From Opisthorchis felineus (Eukaryota; Platyhelminthes; Trematoda; Opisthorchiida; Opisthorchiidae): a DNA stretch of 64,000 nt. The notes beneath the pieces are model-generated. The model did no database searches and was not told the origin of the DNA. It saw only the letters and a list, made by a program, of their open reading frames with translations. A program made the translations under genes and the position numbers. Shown in pieces: positions 43,490 through 57,453 of the stretch (positions are counted from its first letter, which is position 1; the number at the start of each line of letters is the position of its first letter). The stretch spans positions 23,034-87,033 of the forward strand of contig SJOL01008473.1 of assembly GCA_004794785.1 (NCBI GenBank). Direction: 5' to 3'.

Positions 43490-46400
43490 GTACATAGTTT
43501 ACAGCTGGTAAACTGGCTGATACATACCATACTTAATGTCTAGCCAGCGGCGAAGTTTACAGTTTGCACGACGATTCCCGCATCGCATCAATATTTCCTG
43601 CTTCCGGCGGATCTCCGGAAATTTGGTATAACGGACACTAGGCATCAGTTAACCTTGCGTTTCATCAACTTCAGTAGGTCACTGGATGCCAGCGGTTCCT
43701 GGCAGCCGAGAGTCACCATCCGCCCGAGTATCAGGTCGATGCATGATTCCCGCCGCTCAGAGGCTTCAAGTCGTCTTACGAATGTGCTGAACTTGTGTCA
43801 CAAGGGAGGTTATGCAGTTCCGCACTGCTGGTTTTGGCAATCCAACGACTCATTCCAGTATATATTGCGGAGGTTGAGACCCCTCACCAATATGATGTAC
43901 CCTAGAGTGCAAGTTGATTCTTGGAATCCAGTCCACCTCAGGATACGGTTCTATGGACTAGAGTAGCAAATGCTAGCCAATTTACTCACTGCTCTTGATA
44001 CAGCGACTCGACAGCTAATCATCTCTGATAAACCGTCAGTTCTGTTTACGCACAACAGATGGCTATTTAGAGCTAACTTTACGCATTGCGTCTCACAAAC
44101 CTTCCACAAGATGTAAGTAGTAACCAGGCGGATACACTTCTGATTTTGCCCCTCAGCCGTGTAGCCATTAGTTCAATGACGTCAGCCGGAATGGCAATTA
44201 CCTATCCTCCCAAATTGCCTCGATTTCCCAACAGGCTACTAATGTTGGCACAGATGGATTTATAGGGGACAGTGGTTCACAGCGGACACCAAGATGACTC
44301 GACCATGTGCTAACTTCGTCATTTCCATCCGATAAGCCTGAATACGAACATTCGTGTCCTTTGAATTCAGTATTACTGAACTACGCTGCACCCCACGGTT
44401 CTCATTCACTAGATCCGGGCGGAAGTCTCATGGTGCTTCACATTCCTTGAGAGCGGGAAGGAGGCCACTTTGAAAGAACTCCGACTCACCTTCATTGACT
44501 CCGGGCACCTATTTTTTCCATATCAGCATGGTTATTAAAGCCTTAACTCCTGACTATCACATCGAGTAACTTGCCCACCATCAGATGAAATCCGGCCATG
44601 CCAATATCATATTGGTCCTAGGCTGTCTGTTCATCCGGTCCAGGTGGACATACCACCATGACACAGTCCACCTGAATCCCTACTCCCTCTGTCACCAGTG
44701 GTTGGACCGCTTAGCACAATCCAGTCGGATGTCTTTCCGTCGACTGGGGTGGTGTTCGCCTTGAGTCCTTCGTTTTGATCTTTCGGTGGACCAACTCACT
44801 TTTCGTCTGGTCTTTGTTTCTTCCTCCAGAGTGACGTATACGTCACCCCTGGTAGATCTTCACGCAGCGAACTCGTTGTTTCTTGGATGTGGTAACCCGA
44901 CAATCAGGTGCAGAGCAATTCATTTTTGTCCGCTGCGTTTGTTGGCTTTGATTCTTTAGGCCACGGCATCACACATATGGAATAAATTATCTGTGGGTAC
45001 GGCAGATACGTCTTGCTATCCCGAGGTGATGATCGGGCTTGAGTGCTGCAACTGCAGCATCGTTAATGATCTCGCGACCGACCGGAACTTCGTCCTAGGA
45101 AGTCCAACAGTGGTGGGAAATACAAAGGGAGCAGTTAGAGATGGGCCGGCGAGCCCCTTTACTACCATTGGCTGCAATACCACGCAATCTGAAGGTAAAG
45201 TCGTATTGTCCTCTGTGATGGATCCGCGAAGTTATTAGGTGTTCCCTGCAGGTGGCCAACACTTTCAGGTTTGTGGAAAAAGTGATGTTTTATATTCCCG
45301 AGGAAGGTGATTTTGTAAAAGCTCGCCCCCTCCCCAAATCGCACACTGCGTGACTAACTGCGAGCCGCTGGAACTGATTGGACACAAAAACGACAGGACA
45401 AATGTGTTACCGGCCGGCTGCCGACCCAACTGGGGCACGACCTTATTGACCAGAATATGGACCAATGAGAACCGAGCACACTTAGCTCGGCGTTTCTCTC
45501 TGTCAAAAAAGCTCTGCTATGACCTTGTGGAAACTCCAGTGAGTACTCTGTGGATACATCTGCAGCGATCTTCCTCTGTCCCCACTAAAGGCTGTCTCAA
45601 TATATTATGTCGTCTGATATATCATAGTGGGCGGATCAGCAAGCCAAGGACAAGAATATGGGTTGGGAGGAGGCGCTTCGATCACCGAACGGTTGATTGT
45701 AGCCATCGGATAATTATCCGATATGGTTTTATTGAGAATGAAACTGACCAACAGCCCGGTGAAGCCTATAATTTATCTGCTGCTTGAATCTTTTTAACTC
45801 TGTGGGCTGGGAAGCTTTGTTCAGATGCGCAAACAGCTCCGATTGACCTAATGCATCAGGGGAGTTTTCAGGGCTTCAGTGGGTCAATTCCTATACGTAA
45901 GCAATGGTCTTCTGGTAACAGCCTACCGATAAGCAGAGTGATACTGTCGAAACCTCACCAACCAACCCACTTGACCACCCTCAGATTTAAGCATATCGAC
46001 TTAGTGGTAAACGGAAATCGTTGCAAGAATGCGGCGTAGGGCCAGCTTTGAAACCGGTGGTTGCAATGCATCCCTCCGATTGGCGAATTCCACTGATCCT
46101 GTAAATGCGAGTCACGTATCTGAGGGCGAGCAGCCACAACCACGCTAGCGCCCATCCCCCAGTGTCAATAACGCGGGTGGTGTGTGATAATTGCGCGCCC
46201 AAGTTTTTGATGCCTTGTATCCTGCAGGCGAATATTCAGTTTTACTAAAAACAAGTGGTTTTTATTGCTCTGATTTTGACCAGCATCCACTTGCATCATC
46301 CGGAGTGTGTTCGTGTTCGCAGACAAGGCTTCCACAAACGGCTACAGTGTTACCTTTATTTCAAACATCGCAAACCACACGCATCAATGAAGGCTGTTTA

Positions 46401-49400
46401 TATCACACACTACGGTGACGCATTGAACAGCGTTGAATTTGACTGCAGATTATGGGAAAAGCCCTAACTTCATCCCCCAGCAACAGTAACTTGATGGCTG
46501 AGTTTGCGCACAGCTATTATACTAGAGGCCGCGTTGTTTCTGTGAATACCGTTACGCTGGAATGACCGAAAGCAACAAGTACAGTAGCGGAATGTTCATG
46601 TTAAAGGTCTTCTTAGTTACATTTAGAAGCCTTACCAGCAAAGCCCGAAAAGAAGGGCCAAGTTTACTGGGAGTGTCGTAGGCATCACAATCAAGGATGC
46701 TGAGTTTTGTGAGGTCTGGTCTCAACCACTTCCACGTTTCCTTTTATTTTCAGATTTAACAGCAAAAAAGCCCCCATTTTGATAAGATGATAACACTAAA
46801 CTAGAAGTAAGCGGCGTCTGTATAATGTCACCCACACCGCTGAGGTGAGCTTCTCCTACTATGTGAATTACAAATTAAGAACGAGCCAGGCATTTGATAT
46901 GGTGCGTTCAGCCGTTACTAAAAACACTTGACGCTGAATCGTTCTCGTGCACCATAGCGTAATGGGCCGCAAGGGTCGTAAACCGTCACAACACGGCAAG
47001 ACTCAGCCTCTTATCGATTGACCACCATTGACCAGCCACCTTAGCACTAACGTGGATGTGCATCTGAGTCATTGTACGACATGGAATTCATGCCGTCCAC
47101 GGAGCTAGCCAGCGTCCACCTGCTTATTAGTTGCACCTCCAAGTGCGAGCGACAGGGCGTCAATAACACTGCGTAATCAACTGCAGCACGTTGTGCGCAC
47201 CGGTCGTTTGGGTTTCGTGGACCGGCTTTGCATTTATGCCAACTTCACCGTTTAAGCAGTCTGAGACGCCCTACATACTAAACAGTGTCTCTGTACGTAC
47301 TCGCAGAAGACCACACGAGTATTCATGTAAGGATAAGATGACTTTTGTTTCTTATCCCCAAAAATTTCACATACCCACCCTCGGGGGTGGAGACTTCACC
47401 GTTTGAAAAGTGACACGTATAGCTTCCCTAGTTTAGTTCATTAGGATGTCTTTAAGCGGATGGAACCTCATAGTTTCAGAAAAGGCTGGTCAAGCAGACG
47501 ACGTCATTCTGGTCTTTTAAGAAGGAAAGACATCACAGAAGTGGATAGCTCAAAGCCGCCACTTCCTCTGAAATGGATGTTTCCTCAAGAAGTACAGCGT
47601 TTTACTCATTGGCGTGCGGTCACTGAAAAATTGCTCACCACCTGGGCAGTGTTCCTGATTTTTTGGAGCATTTCGCGCAATCTGTAAGTTGTATGATTTC
47701 CGATCACACTGTGACAGAAGAAGTGAATGCACAACTTCGTGAAACTCGGGTCACATTTGTAAATTTGGGTCACATATGATGGCAGTATCATGACCATGAA
47801 TCTCATTGGGTGTTAGTCAACAGCACTAAGTGTTTTGTTGCATACCATTATATGTAGCTTCTACAAGCAGCGTGACTGAGGCGTTTTCAGGCCTTCAGGC
47901 CTTCAGCCATCTGAAAACCATAGCTAGTGCCAGCGAGTCCGCAACGTCGCACTTAAAAAGCCATTACTCGTTTATTCAACAGGAACTCTACCCAAGGACC
48001 ATGTCGAGCACCAAATGCTACCGGGGCCCGGTCAGACACCGCGTTTGGCAAATCATCGTTCGCCGAAGAGGGAAATGTTTCCCGTGTCTAATTTACAGTG
48101 GCGTGATCAGAGGTACTTAACCTTTGAATATGCAAATTCTGGATACTGTCGGTGAGACCTGCCTTCTAGGGTGGCGTCCGCGTGATCCCTAATTTGCAAG
48201 CCTATAGACCCCGCAAGGTATGGACGTTAATCGATACCGACGACTGTTGACGGTTTTTGTTCACACTGTATGAATGAGAGTTAGTGGGTGTTGGCACCTC
48301 AAGGGGAATCCGGCAGGCCAACAAAATCCCCTTTAGCACTCCTTCTGTTCCTCTCTTCGTGGTAAAGTGCTCAAGTAAGGTTGTATTACCGATCATCATG
48401 TGCAAACCGAAACAATTTCGCCGAAACTCTGGAGGGTTTGGCGCCCAGACTTTTTAATTGTTACTCATAGTCGGGCTCTGTCTATGAGTGGCTTCTAGCC
48501 GACTGCAGCTTGTTTAATTAGAAGATTTTTAGGACTGCTGAACACCGCGTCTTTCATCCAGCATGTGCAACTTCCGCAAAACAGTAGTGTATGTCAGGTG
48601 GGCTTTCGAGGTGAATTGTAACATCCCTCTGCATACAGGCGCAAACCAAACGGCTTTACAATTTGCCTCTTGTCAGAACTTGTCTGAATTAATATTTGTC
48701 CCTAATCGTGGGGCGGATTTTGCTTCCAAATTTGCTGGACTAACGCCCTGACTCAACAAGTTTCTTGCTAAATTTTGGAGGAGGGTTTTTAGGAAACTGG
48801 TTGCCGCAGGGCCCCAATCCTTCATTGCCTTCTAGAAGGTGTTGAACGATAAACATTTGGAAAGTATGCGGTGCTTGCGCAAACGAGTGGTAAAAAAAGG
48901 CTCCTTTGATTTACACTGGCCGCACTACAGACGAAGCCAATAAGTTTGACGTATTCCCTAATGACAGACAGTAGGCATTATCATCGGCTGTCTGGTACGG
49001 GTTTGTCTAAGAAAGCACGAATACCATTTTCAGTCACGTGTTTCCACTTTTTACAACCATAAAATGGTTAAATGTGTGTGCGACCGATAGCCGGAAAACT
49101 GAGGGGCAACCGAGGGGGGCAGGAGACTGCTCAGCGCTTTTCTAAAATACGGAACCCCGCCACCTGAAGTGCGGCAGGCAGCTAACGCATTCAAAGAAAT
49201 TCAGATCACTCGGTGCGTCAATAGCTACCGCACAAAATGTCGACAGGTCCTGTTGAGTAAGCAACTGATAGCTCAGTTCCAAGTGTAGAAACAGGAGATA
49301 TCTCTGCGTTTGATATAATCGACGACTGGAGGAAATTAGAGTACAAGCATCCAAAGACTGATGCCAGTGGGTTTCAGCATCTTGGGAACGCCGACAAAGA

Positions 49401-51800
49401 ATGCTATAATTGGTCATCATTATCTGAAAAATTTCAGAAAATACCTTGTGACGAGGGGACTTGATGCTGGCACTTCCGTCGGTGCCTTGTGTTGATCCGA
49501 AAGTTAAAAAATATAGAAAGTCGATATCACGCGCCATAATCAATGTTCATTTTTTCACTCGCACATGTACCAAAATATCACGAGTGGATTACAAATGATC
49601 CGTTTGCTATCTTACTATTGACGATAATCCCCGAAACCCGGCCTGGAAATGTAGCAGCTGTACTTCCAATGGTGTCTTCAGGCAACTTTTAAAATGATTT
49701 TCATCCTGAAATATTAGAGCGAGTGGTGGCAGCTGGCCTGCTCGCCATTTGACTGACCGGTGGTCGTGGGACTTGCACGATGGTCGCCGTCGTCGAGATC
49801 ACGGTTTCTGATCGGTCTTTCAGTGAAATCTTTTACAAATTCCTGCACAGCAGGCGCAAGACGTCAAATGTACAAGTTTCCTGGCTGCGAATTATTTAGC
49901 GCCTAAAAATGAGTGGCAACGCTCACGAAAGAAGGCAGTGGGCTGGAGCTGCGCGCCAGAGAGTCTGATAGGTACCTCCTCGGTTGTACAAATTTTACAA
50001 TTGACACCAGGCTACATGAATTTTCGGGTAGACGATTCTGTTATTGAAACCGCATGTCTTTTTCCTAGTTATTTGATGTGGATGATGCCTTACATTATGC
50101 TACCCATCAGCTGAGAATAAACGTTAATATTAATGATTAATTAGGCCAAAATTTCTTTAGCCGAGGCAAGTTACACAACACTGACTTTGCGGTCTTCACA
50201 TAAACATTCTAAACTGTAGTCCAATAGCAGTTTAGCCATCGAGGCCGGGAACATGTACAGTGTTCTGGGAGGAGACGAAATAAATTGTATGGATCTCTAG
50301 AACGGAAAGCATGATGGACGAGGACGACTATCGCTGCAGTGGTTTTCGGGGACCTAAAGCGCATCTGCCGGACAACGTGTTGAGTGTGATTCAGACCTTT
50401 AGTCCTCCGGGGCAGCTAATAATGGGCACGTTTTGGGGCCTAAACGGCAATGGCAGGATGAGGACAATTTCCGCCGGTTTGTTGAAACAGACTCACAAAT
50501 GTAAAGTAATGAATCAAAAATGGCCCGCAGCCACTGTCAGCAGGCTTCAGAAGCTTTTGGTCTTCAGGGGATAGATGCCCGACAGAATTTTTAGAAGCAG
50601 GAAATAGTTTTGATAAAAATGACGTACAGCGCGTGCTCAGTGGCTTATTCTTGGGATAGTCCCCTGGTAAGATATTACTGGAGGAAAAGAGCCTCATAGT
50701 ATCATACTCTACAGTGTCAGTTGAGCACGATTGAGGCTGCTTACTGGAGTAACGGATCAAGCTCACCTAAGGTCCCAATGGTCTCTTCGTGCGTCAAGAA
50801 AAACACGATTCATATTTAGCTTGTTTTTGGTGGCAGTTGAAATGTCGTCAAAAGTGTGGGTTAGATTGTTTTCACAAGCGGACCATTGTAAGTTCAGTGA
50901 GAATGCCTGTATTCCATTAGGTTAAACGGGATTATTCAACACCCAATGGTCTATATCCATTAGGGTCATCACGGTTTCACCCCAATATATGGAGCCTTAA
51001 ACATGAAGTCCATCGACGTTAGTTATTTGTTATATATCACTGGTTGCAACTGAGGGAAGCATGTAATTAACTTTTTCATTGTGACCGAATAACAGCTGAA
51101 GGGTGTTTTCAGCCTTCATTGAAAGCTGGCTTCTGTTTCTTTGCCAGGAGTTTCAGAATTTTGGCACGCTTAACGAAAGAATTTTAGGGGAGCACGATAT
51201 TGCCTATCACCGCGAGTTCGGGCGGTACACGCTTCTTATGTGCAATTTTAGGCAAGGAACCTCTAAAAGCGGCGCGAGCTTTTTGGCCATCTGGGAATTT
51301 GAGTGAACATGTGGGAGTTGCAGGCTTAAAGGTTCCTCGCGGCGATTCCGCGCTCTTGTCCCCCCGGACAGGGACTCGTATGGTGTGGTTACTCTGAACA
51401 ACCAACGTGGCGGTTGGCTTCAGCATGGTCACATGTAGCTGTGAAAGCCTTCAAACGCCAGGTTCCGAGTTGAATCGTTGGTAGCACGTCACTCATACGA
51501 GAGCCTGGTTATTTCTGATAGAATAAGAGCAGGCTTACCCTCAGAAAACATTAGACAGCTACCGGAAAATTCGGCCAAACAACCAAGGACTATAGGCGAT
51601 AGCGGAACCTCGTTTTTCGTCTGCTTTTCTGGCTGTCTGGCGGAAGACGCGATGAAAAAATGGCCGAATCAAAACCAGGACGAAGGGCCGTTGGGGATCG
51701 CCAGTTGACATCTGTGGGGTTGAAACCATCGGCTTCCACGAAAGTGAGATATTTGGGCGTAAGCCGGCAGAGGATGGGATCGGTGACTGTGGTAAATGAC
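43490..51800. other. 8.3 kb without a recognised gene or repeat
   Basis: Several open segments look protein-like but none has a recognised domain. Plus strand: 45350-45537 (followed by a GTGAGT donor) and 46255-46467. Minus strand: 49142-49543, 50440-50766, 51184-51432 and 51590-51805. The CACAAACCGTCACACCACGG block recurs weakly near 46985. It could hold exons of one or more genes that cannot be assembled by eye. Confidence 0.4.
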
Positions 51801-51802
51801 AT

Positions 51803-52270
51803 CAATAATAATAATGTTTATTCCCAACTGGTGGGTGGCATACCACCGGGCACGACCATGATGTTACAGTCAGAATAAAAACATGACAGAGGGGATTGTG
51901 GGTACAGGGGATGGCGTGGAAGAGGGGCAGCACCACAAGCGGTGGGCATTATCCGATGCAATAATAATAGGTTTATTTCCCAACTTGTAGGGGGCATGCC
52001 GATTGAGGCATGATCGGGTCGGCACAACCAGAACGCGGCAGGTAACAACACAACGGGGCATGCTTATTACGTGAAACATCCCCGCAGTTGTGGGGGGCCA
52101 AAAAGAGAGGACTGGGCTTGAGGTGCGACAAGTTCAAAGATGAAGCCTGCTGACCTAAACTAAAACCTAAAACCGTTGCTGGCCATGAGTGACCTTGGGC
52201 GGTCGAGTAAATGGCTAGGGTCACGAAATGCAAAATGGAGGTAGAGAATGAAGAAGGATGGCGATTAAAC
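51803..52270 (-). mobile_element. CR1-like 3' UTR and tail
   Basis: On the minus strand it ends CCAGTTGGGAATAAACATTA followed by ATT units, an AATAAA plus microsatellite tail typical of a LINE 3' end. A second, similar tail lies at about 51958 (GGGAAATAAACCTATTATTA). The same pair of blocks, in the same order, is found at 54464-54960 and 59735-60190. Confidence 0.65.
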
Positions 52271-52271
52271 A

Positions 52272-53591
52272 TTATTTATTTTGGAAGGATCGGCGAATGA
52301 AGGGGCTCAGCTTGCGGGCTTTAGCCACTCTGTACCATGCATGTTGGGAAAAACTAAACGCGCAGGAATGCCTAGGACCTAGGTCTCTCACTTCGGGAAG
52401 AGTAGGAATCGAGAGTCCATTAAGAATAAGCATCCCAGGAGGAATATGGAATCGATGTGAGAGGGCTTGGCATTTTGGAACGGCGAAAGAAAGACAAGAT
52501 TTAGATGGCCAGAGGGATAAGGACGTTTTATTAGACTGAATGTTAGCGAGAGTGGTAACAGTCACTGGCCTTAAGCGTGTAGGCTATCTTAATATCATCG
52601 GCGAACCTAAAAGTGGAAACATGGGTGATCGAATCAGTGACATTATTAATGTATAGTTAGAAACGTAGGGGCCAAGCACGCTACGCTGAATAACTCCACT
52701 GGTGATGGGAAGAGGTGATGAGGAGAGTTCTCCGATCTTGGTGACCTGGGTTCTCCCAGTGAGGTAAGAAGTGAACCATCCCGGTAGCGGGCCACCAATC
52801 CTCGTAGATCGTAATTTGTTGAGGAGTGCATCGCGGGGGACTTGGTCAAACGCCATGTGAATATTAAGATAGATAAGAATAATACTCAGCCCGGCATCGT
52901 AGGCGGACGAAATATGGATAGCTGACCGCCGTGCCATACACCCATACTGCCGACTGTTAACGCTCTTGGTGGTGAGCAGGCAATCCATGACGGGGACTTT
53001 GATTAGGCGCTCAAGGGTACGGGAGAGCAAGCAGGTATGGTGGATGCCACGATAGCTAGCTGGAGTAGTTCGTGGACCTGACTTATAGTGGAGGACAATG
53101 GTGGAGTGCTTCCACTGACTTGGAACTGTGACAAGGGAGATGTTGAAGAGATTAAGGATAAGGGTGGAGATGTCCGGGCCACCAGCTTTTAGGATGAGCG
53201 AAGGGATACCGTCAGTGCCTGGGAAACTGGAGTCTCTAAGGCGGACGAGTGAGGATGTTAAGTCAGACAAAGTAACTGAGAGTGTGCAGGTGGGGCTTGT
53301 CTCGTCAACAGATGTGGCCGCTTCGGAACCAGGTGTGGAGCAATCAGTAGATAGGGTCAACGCGGAGGTAACGTAGCAGCTGGCGAAATAAGAGTTTGGG
53401 GATTCTACAATATCAGCAGGGTCGGAAAGAGGCTTCCTGTCAGCGGACACAATATTTGGAATAGCAGATGAATTGGAGAAGCAGCACCTGTGAAAGAGAA
53501 GCCCCAGCGTCTTAGATTGAAGAGAATGGGCTACGGCGGTAGATTCCTCGTGCTTTTCAAGAGCTATTTTGGCCGTGGTAGTCTCAGTCAC
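52272..53591 (-). pseudogene. CR1-like reverse transcriptase
   Basis: Blocks: SSFPGTDGIPSLILKAGG, STIVLHYKSGPRTTPASYRG, QYGCMARRSA, IYLNIHMAFDQVPRD (motif A, first Asp changed to Asn) and ITSGVIQRSVLGP (motif B). After a frameshift come FADDIKIAYTLKASD (motif C, 52594-52605) and the thumb. The Asp-to-Asn change and the shift make it non-functional. Confidence 0.85.
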
Positions 53592-53875
53592 GAGCCTGTT
53601 GATTAGAATAAGGAGTGAGAGATCATGGGATTCGCGGAAGAGCCTACGATACTTCTTAAGTTTTTGGCCTAGAGCGGATAATCATCTGGGTGAACGACAA
53701 CCAGAGACATAGGAAGCTCTTCTGGAAGCAACTAGACAGAGTGATGACAGTACATTGCCGTAAAAAATGTTGGCCACGCTTTGCGTATCGTGAGCGAGAA
53801 AGTACTCGTTCCAGGTTTTGTGGCGCAATGAGACTGCAAAGGCTTTAAGGATGCTAGAGGAAAGAGAGAAGGAGC

Positions 53876-54463
53876 TTAAGGAGGAGGGGGAGGGGAAAGT
53901 TGAGTACTTATCCAGCTGCAAGTGACAGTGCGATGGTCACTGTCAGGGCACTTCGGGCCAACTGCAGCGGTGGGACACAGATAACCATTGACAAAGGCCT
54001 CGATTAGGGTGTGGGGACCGCGTGTTGGTTGCTTTGCAAGCTGGGACCAGCCTTCGACATCAAGTTGGACAAGCAGAGGCGAAAGGCGCAAAGAGGACTT
54101 TTGTTGAGACCAGGAGATCTCAGGAAGGTTGAGATCATCAACGATTAATTTATTTGGGTGAGGTGGAGCTTGGGTATGGGAAAGAAGCGTGGACAGTTGG
54201 TTAATCGAGCCAGCTGAGTGTGGAGGGGACATGTATAAACACCCGAGAATAGACGCCGGGTTAGTCCGACAGGCAGAAAGCCAAAGAGAGTCCAGAGCGT
54301 CCGCCAGCAGCGGATCGTCAATGAGGGAGACTTCCATTTCAGTTCTGGAGTATATGAGGCAACCACTACCATGGCGGTGGAAACGATCGGAGCGGAAGAT
54401 AGTGTATACCGGAATGGAAATAATGGCATCAGGCGTGTTGGGAAAGAGCCACGTCTCAGTGAT
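53876..54463 (-). pseudogene. CR1-like endonuclease domain
   Basis: The minus-strand frame begins (N)IIIIITETWLFPNTPDA, where the Ile run comes from the neighbouring ATT tail. It continues with FRSDRFHRHGSGCLIYSR, DDLNLPEISW, VEGWSQLAKQPTRGPHTL and SDHRTV (the SDH active-site triad). The N-terminal Asn/Glu strand is missing. Confidence 0.83.
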
Positions 54464-56640
54464 AATAATAATAATGTTTATTCCCAACTGGTGGGTGGCA
54501 TGCCGTCAGGCATGATCATAATGTTACAGTCAGAATAAAAAATTACTGGCGGGGTTTTTGGGTACAGGGTAATGCTCAGAAATGGACATTGTCATAAACC
54601 TTGGGCATTATTAAAAATAATAGTAACTTGTAATAAGCATGCTGATTGAGGCATGATCGGGTCGTTACAACCTGAACAAGGCAGGTAACAACACAACCGG
54701 CATGCTTAATATGTGAAAAGTCACGACAGTCGTGGGAACCGAAAAAACGGAGGACAATGGGCATGAAGCACGACTATGTCAAAGATAAGGCCAGCTGACA
54801 TGAATGAAAACTGAAAACCGTTGCAGGCCATGGGTGACCTTGGGCGGTCGAGTAAATGGCTAGGGTTATCAAATGCAAAAATGGAGATGGAGGTTGAAGA
54901 TTTCGATCTGGAGACAAACGGCAAGTTTTGTCTCAAAAATATGGTTTAAATCGAAACTGAGTAAACTCACTGGCGTCACTATTGCAGGGAGGTCAGGTGT
55001 GAAGGGTGGTGTTGACGGGGAGATGGTGCAAATGCATAGGGCCAATCGAACACCGTAAATGCATTTGAACTTTTGGAAGGAGCAAACCGAAATTGCGGCA
55101 GGAAACTAGTTTGGTTAAGTCCGAACGATATGTTCAGCGGTTTAGAAAGAGGCGGTTGGGCCCAGGTGAAAATTTTGTTCGTGGTTGCGATTACAGGCTC
55201 GAGTGGGCAAGAAACTGCGGTCGAGATTCTGAAGAAAGTAGTTGCGGGGGCGCCATCAGCCTGGGTATGGCAGTGCCATGCCATCATTGCACTGACATAC
55301 TTCGGTTTCTGGACAGCGCCGTAACGGTCGTTCAGGTTGCTGCAATCGGACAGGGGATACGCATTTCTGTGGCAGCTGGATGCGGGTTGGATGAGGAGAT
55401 TGACACAAATAGAGTCAGGCCGATGCAGAGTAACGGGAAATTCCCAATCAGTAGGAGGACATGTGAGTAAAGACCTCGGACAAGCCATATTGAACAAATA
55501 AGGGTTGAACGGGTCTTTGCGTAACTACATCGAAGTTTGAAGCTTGGGAAGAGGGAGAATGAGGAAAGAGTAGAATGAGAGCAGTAGCATTTGGTGAGTG
55601 CCAGATAAAACGGTGTTCAATAGAAAAAATATAAAAGCTGATGACAGCAAAGCAAACAAACCCAGGAAGAGGTGGATTTTGTTGGCTGACCTCGAAGTCG
55701 AGTACTAGCCGGGCCAGTGTAGGTGCCTAATTCTGGGAAGGTAAGGACTTAGCCATCGAGGCAGGGTGGCTAGCCGTTGGACTAGTTGGAACAAGAGATT
55801 ACATGGTGAGAATGCATGGCGGTAGTTTTTAGCTCAGCAAAAAAATCCAATCATAGAGTCTCCGTTGTGTAAAGGGGGTGTTAATGTAAACAGGGACAGC
55901 AGACAAATAATAAGCGGTTGGGCAACAGATAATGGATAAGAACCATAGTTTAACTGGAATCTACTACCTCAACTCAACAGGAAGGTAAGAGTATGGGTGG
56001 CCAGTCACCGAGTCACTGCTGTCAGCTCCAGGAAGCGAATGATGCATGGCAAAAACAGCCAGTAGGCGCTAGCTGTGACTACTGGTAATCAGGAAATGAT
56101 GAGAAATTTACCTTTTATGTGTTTATGATTGCTTCAAAAAAACGTGTGTTTTATGTCTGGATGATGAAGTGGAATTGGGCTGGTGCAACCCAACTAAGGC
56201 GAAGGTGACCACTCCCTGTACGTCTGTGTTAGCCGTGCGCCTCGCCCAGAGCCTCCAGGCTACCCATGAATATTTTTTTAAAAACGAAAGGACTGCTGTC
56301 ATTCGTTTTTATTTCTTGGTGTTGCCAGACAAGTGACAACCGTGACAAGTCCAATCCAGCTACAGACAAACAACAACGGTGCTCTTTTATGGTTTTCCCG
56401 AATTAAAGGCCAGGCTCAGAACCACCGGCGATGGGCGATGCACCCGTGCTACTGAACGGGTGGCGGGTATACGAACGCACCATGGTGCAACGTAACAGGG
56501 CGACCCTCCCCGCAGGGCGTGCCCATCCACCATACCAGGTTTTCATCCCTCGTGCGTGCTACCAGATCTGCAGTGTGGCAAGCCACCAAGCAGTCATAAT
56601 TGCAGTTTTGTGCGTTAATAATATTAAAAAACTCCAGCTA
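54464..56640 (-). repeat. CR1-associated 2.2-kb unit, copy 1
   Basis: Collinear with 59735-61905. It starts with the tail (AATAAACATTATTATT read on the minus strand), then the 3' UTR blocks seen at 51803-52270, then a long diverged part, ending at GCAGTCATAATTGCAG. Short Pro/Ser-rich frames occur on the minus strand (54979-55497) but no domain. It may be the long 3' end of the minus-strand CR1-like copy at 57.4-58.8 kb. Confidence 0.6.
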
Positions 56641-57440
56641 CCAGCTATTTTATCCGGTCGGGGGAAAGCCAGGCCGATAAAACAGCTCAGTCATTTCGAA
56701 CAAGCAAACGGCACACAGCCACTGGAAAAGGCAAGCCGCGGAGGCAAATGAAACGGCGGCTACCTTTTTCTGGCCACGGGAGTAGAATGTAGATGTTTAG
56801 GGCCTGCGTACTATGGCCAAACGATGACGAATCGTTGGTGTGAACTGCCATGTCTAGTAGAGGCGCAACACAGTGTTATGCGTATGTGTGAATGATTGAG
56901 CTGTCGAAACAAAAAGGTATTTCATTCGTTGCGCATCTTCAGACCCACTATTTGATGTGCGTGCACTGCATGTGGTCAGAGGATGCGGAATGTTCTAAAC
57001 GGTTACGAAATAAGGCTTCGGTTTGGCTAAGGTTAGTTAAATCCAGTAAAAGCAATGCACCAAACATTAAATAGAGCTGACAGAGTTATTCAGGGATGGG
57101 ACCAGGCCTGAGAGAACTAGGAATTAGTTGGCCGGGCACAGAAGCTTAAGGCCGGATGTAAGAAGACTCAACGAGATCAGTGGAGACGAATATGAAAACA
57201 ATTACGATGGCAGGCGCTAGACACTCTCTGCAAAACAACAACGCATGAGAGAGCAGGTGCAGATGTAGTCCCAGGAGGAAAACGTCTACATAAGCGATAG
57301 ATACTATGGTGATTTGTGGACAAGAACACTTGGAAAGGTAGTTGCCTCACTTGTGTGTTGACGTTAAGGGATCAAGCTGGCGAATATACATGCTAGGGCC
57401 AAGTAATAGGACAGTTTGGGTGAGACCACAAATTGGAAGG
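56641..57440. other. Unrecognised sequence between CR1-like pieces
   Basis: No similarity to the other copies was noticed; only short open frames. Confidence 0.4.
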
Positions 57441-57453
57441 GTTTAGGGCCTGT

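Larger units (their letters stand above)
52271..54463 (-). mobile_element. CR1/Jockey-like non-LTR retrotransposon, inactive
   Basis: Minus-strand order: endonuclease (54463-53876), linker (53920-53600) and reverse transcriptase (53591-52272). It is 5' truncated at the TETWL motif of the endonuclease, where it meets the tail of another copy. It is also cut after FIRRSFQNK at 52275, so the C-terminal ~190 residues seen at 57454-58032 are missing. A frameshift near 52640 separates RT motif B from the FADD box. Confidence 0.85.

Noticed and set aside
43655..43966. 103-codon plus-strand frame
   Set aside because: No domain, no convincing splice borders, and it adjoins RTE debris.
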